14,252 bases of DNA from Acidimicrobiaceae bacterium. GTDB lineage: Bacteria > Actinomycetota > Acidimicrobiia > Acidimicrobiales > Palsa-688. The stretch covers positions 1 to 14,252 of the forward strand of contig DAHWQF010000026.1 in NCBI GenBank assembly GCA_027334785.1, read 5' to 3'. The position numbers were made by a program, and so were the translations under genes. The notes below the pieces were generated by a model. The model had not been told where the DNA came from, ran no database searches, and saw nothing but the letters and a program-made list of their open reading frames with translations. Shown piece after piece: positions 13,948 through 14,252 of this stretch (within the stretch, counting starts at the first letter, position 1; every line of letters begins with the position of its first letter).

Positions 13948-14252
13948 TTGGCTAGCGTTCGTAACCAGGTGCGCTATTTTGTCGCCATTTGGCCGACCGA
14001 AGAGGTTTTGGACGCGCTGGCCGCCCTACCTCGGCCCAAGCTCGACACCGCCCGCTGGTCGACGAGGGACCAGTGGCACGTGACCCTCCGGTTCTTCGGG
14101 GAGCTCGATGAGGCAGGCGTCACCAAGGCCTCCCGAGCCATCGCCAAGGCGGCCGCCCACCTGAGTAGCCCCCTCGAGGCACGGGGCGGGCCTTCCACGT
14201 GCTTCATGGGGCCAGGGCTCATCATCTGGCCGGTCGAAGGCCTCGCCGAAGC
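13948..14252 (+). CDS. thpR: RNA 2',3'-cyclic phosphodiesterase (ThpR/LigT family), N-terminal part
   Basis: The frame runs off the right edge after about 101 codons; family members are usually near 180-190 aa. The start of the domain, VRYFVAIWPTEEVLDALAAL, matches the 2H phosphoesterase N-terminus (usually MRLFVAI). The first HxTL motif follows as WHVTLRFFGELDE, holding the first catalytic His. The second HxTL lies beyond the window. The family opens 2',3'-cyclic phosphates and was first described as a 2'-5' RNA ligase; its cell role is unclear. Start: TTG 13948 has GGAG ten bases upstream, while GTG 13969 fits the family N-terminus better but lacks a ribosome-binding site. It is divergent from miaB, with its own TATAAT box. 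Confidence 0.88.
   Translation, partial: MASVRNQVRYFVAIWPTEEVLDALAALPRPKLDTARWSTRDQWHVTLRFFGELDEAGVTKASRAIAKAAAHLSSPLEARGGPSTCFMGPGLIIWPVEGLAE

Overview
The window looks like a high-GC actinobacterial chromosome, most likely from the Acidimicrobiia side of the phylum. The basis is the GC-rich codon use, frequent GTG starts and a tightly packed miaB-miaA-dapF-hflX-dapC-dapD-dapE cluster. This placement is inferred from gene content, with no database search. It joins two different kinds of DNA: an accessory, phage-like replication module on the left (about 1-4165) and an ordinary core-metabolism operon on the right (about 5400-13770).

Left module, all on the minus strand and so read right to left: a large TOPRIM plus P-loop ATPase protein (primase-helicase type), a 208-aa zinc-ribbon protein with an Asp run, a possible 28-aa ORF, a 144-aa Cys-rich protein, a possible 41-aa ORF, and the first 24 codons of a DnaE-type DNA polymerase (PHP motif) cut by the window edge. 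The most striking signal is a repeated start-associated element. The 12-base core CCGGCATAGGTA lies exactly five bases before a start codon that continues as TGAG. It occurs once before dnaE and three times in a tandem cluster before the primase-helicase gene. It recalls the start-associated sequences of some actinobacteriophages.

Junction (about 4166-4442): next to the module lies a decayed anti-sigma factor gene. It overlaps the stop codon of an intact ECF sigma factor gene (4439-4993), has an in-frame TAA where the zinc-binding HLxxCxxC motif should be, and loses recognisable homology near 4221. The accessory DNA may have inserted into or eroded this locus. A chimeric assembly is the main alternative. 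A four-helix membrane protein gene (5082-5543) diverges from the sigma gene.

Right operon, minus strand, nine genes with gaps of 12 bases or less or with 4-base stop/start overlaps: miaB and miaA (tRNA A37 modification), dapF, hflX, dapC, dapD, dapE (the succinylase branch of lysine/meso-diaminopimelate synthesis), then two small membrane-anchored proteins. The cluster supplies most of the steps from tetrahydrodipicolinate to meso-DAP. Three details stand out. hflX carries a one-base insertion splitting it into two frames. DapF has Ser where the first catalytic Cys is expected. miaA has no ATG/GTG/TTG that would retain its P-loop, only a CTG overlapping the miaB stop. The operon ends tail-to-tail against the membrane protein gene, at a 14-bp triplicated repeat.

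Far right: a divergent intergenic region with a perfect TATAAT box leads into the N-terminal part of an RNA 2',3'-cyclic phosphodiesterase (ThpR/LigT) gene, cut by the window end. I see no tRNA, rRNA, CRISPR array, IS element or integrase.
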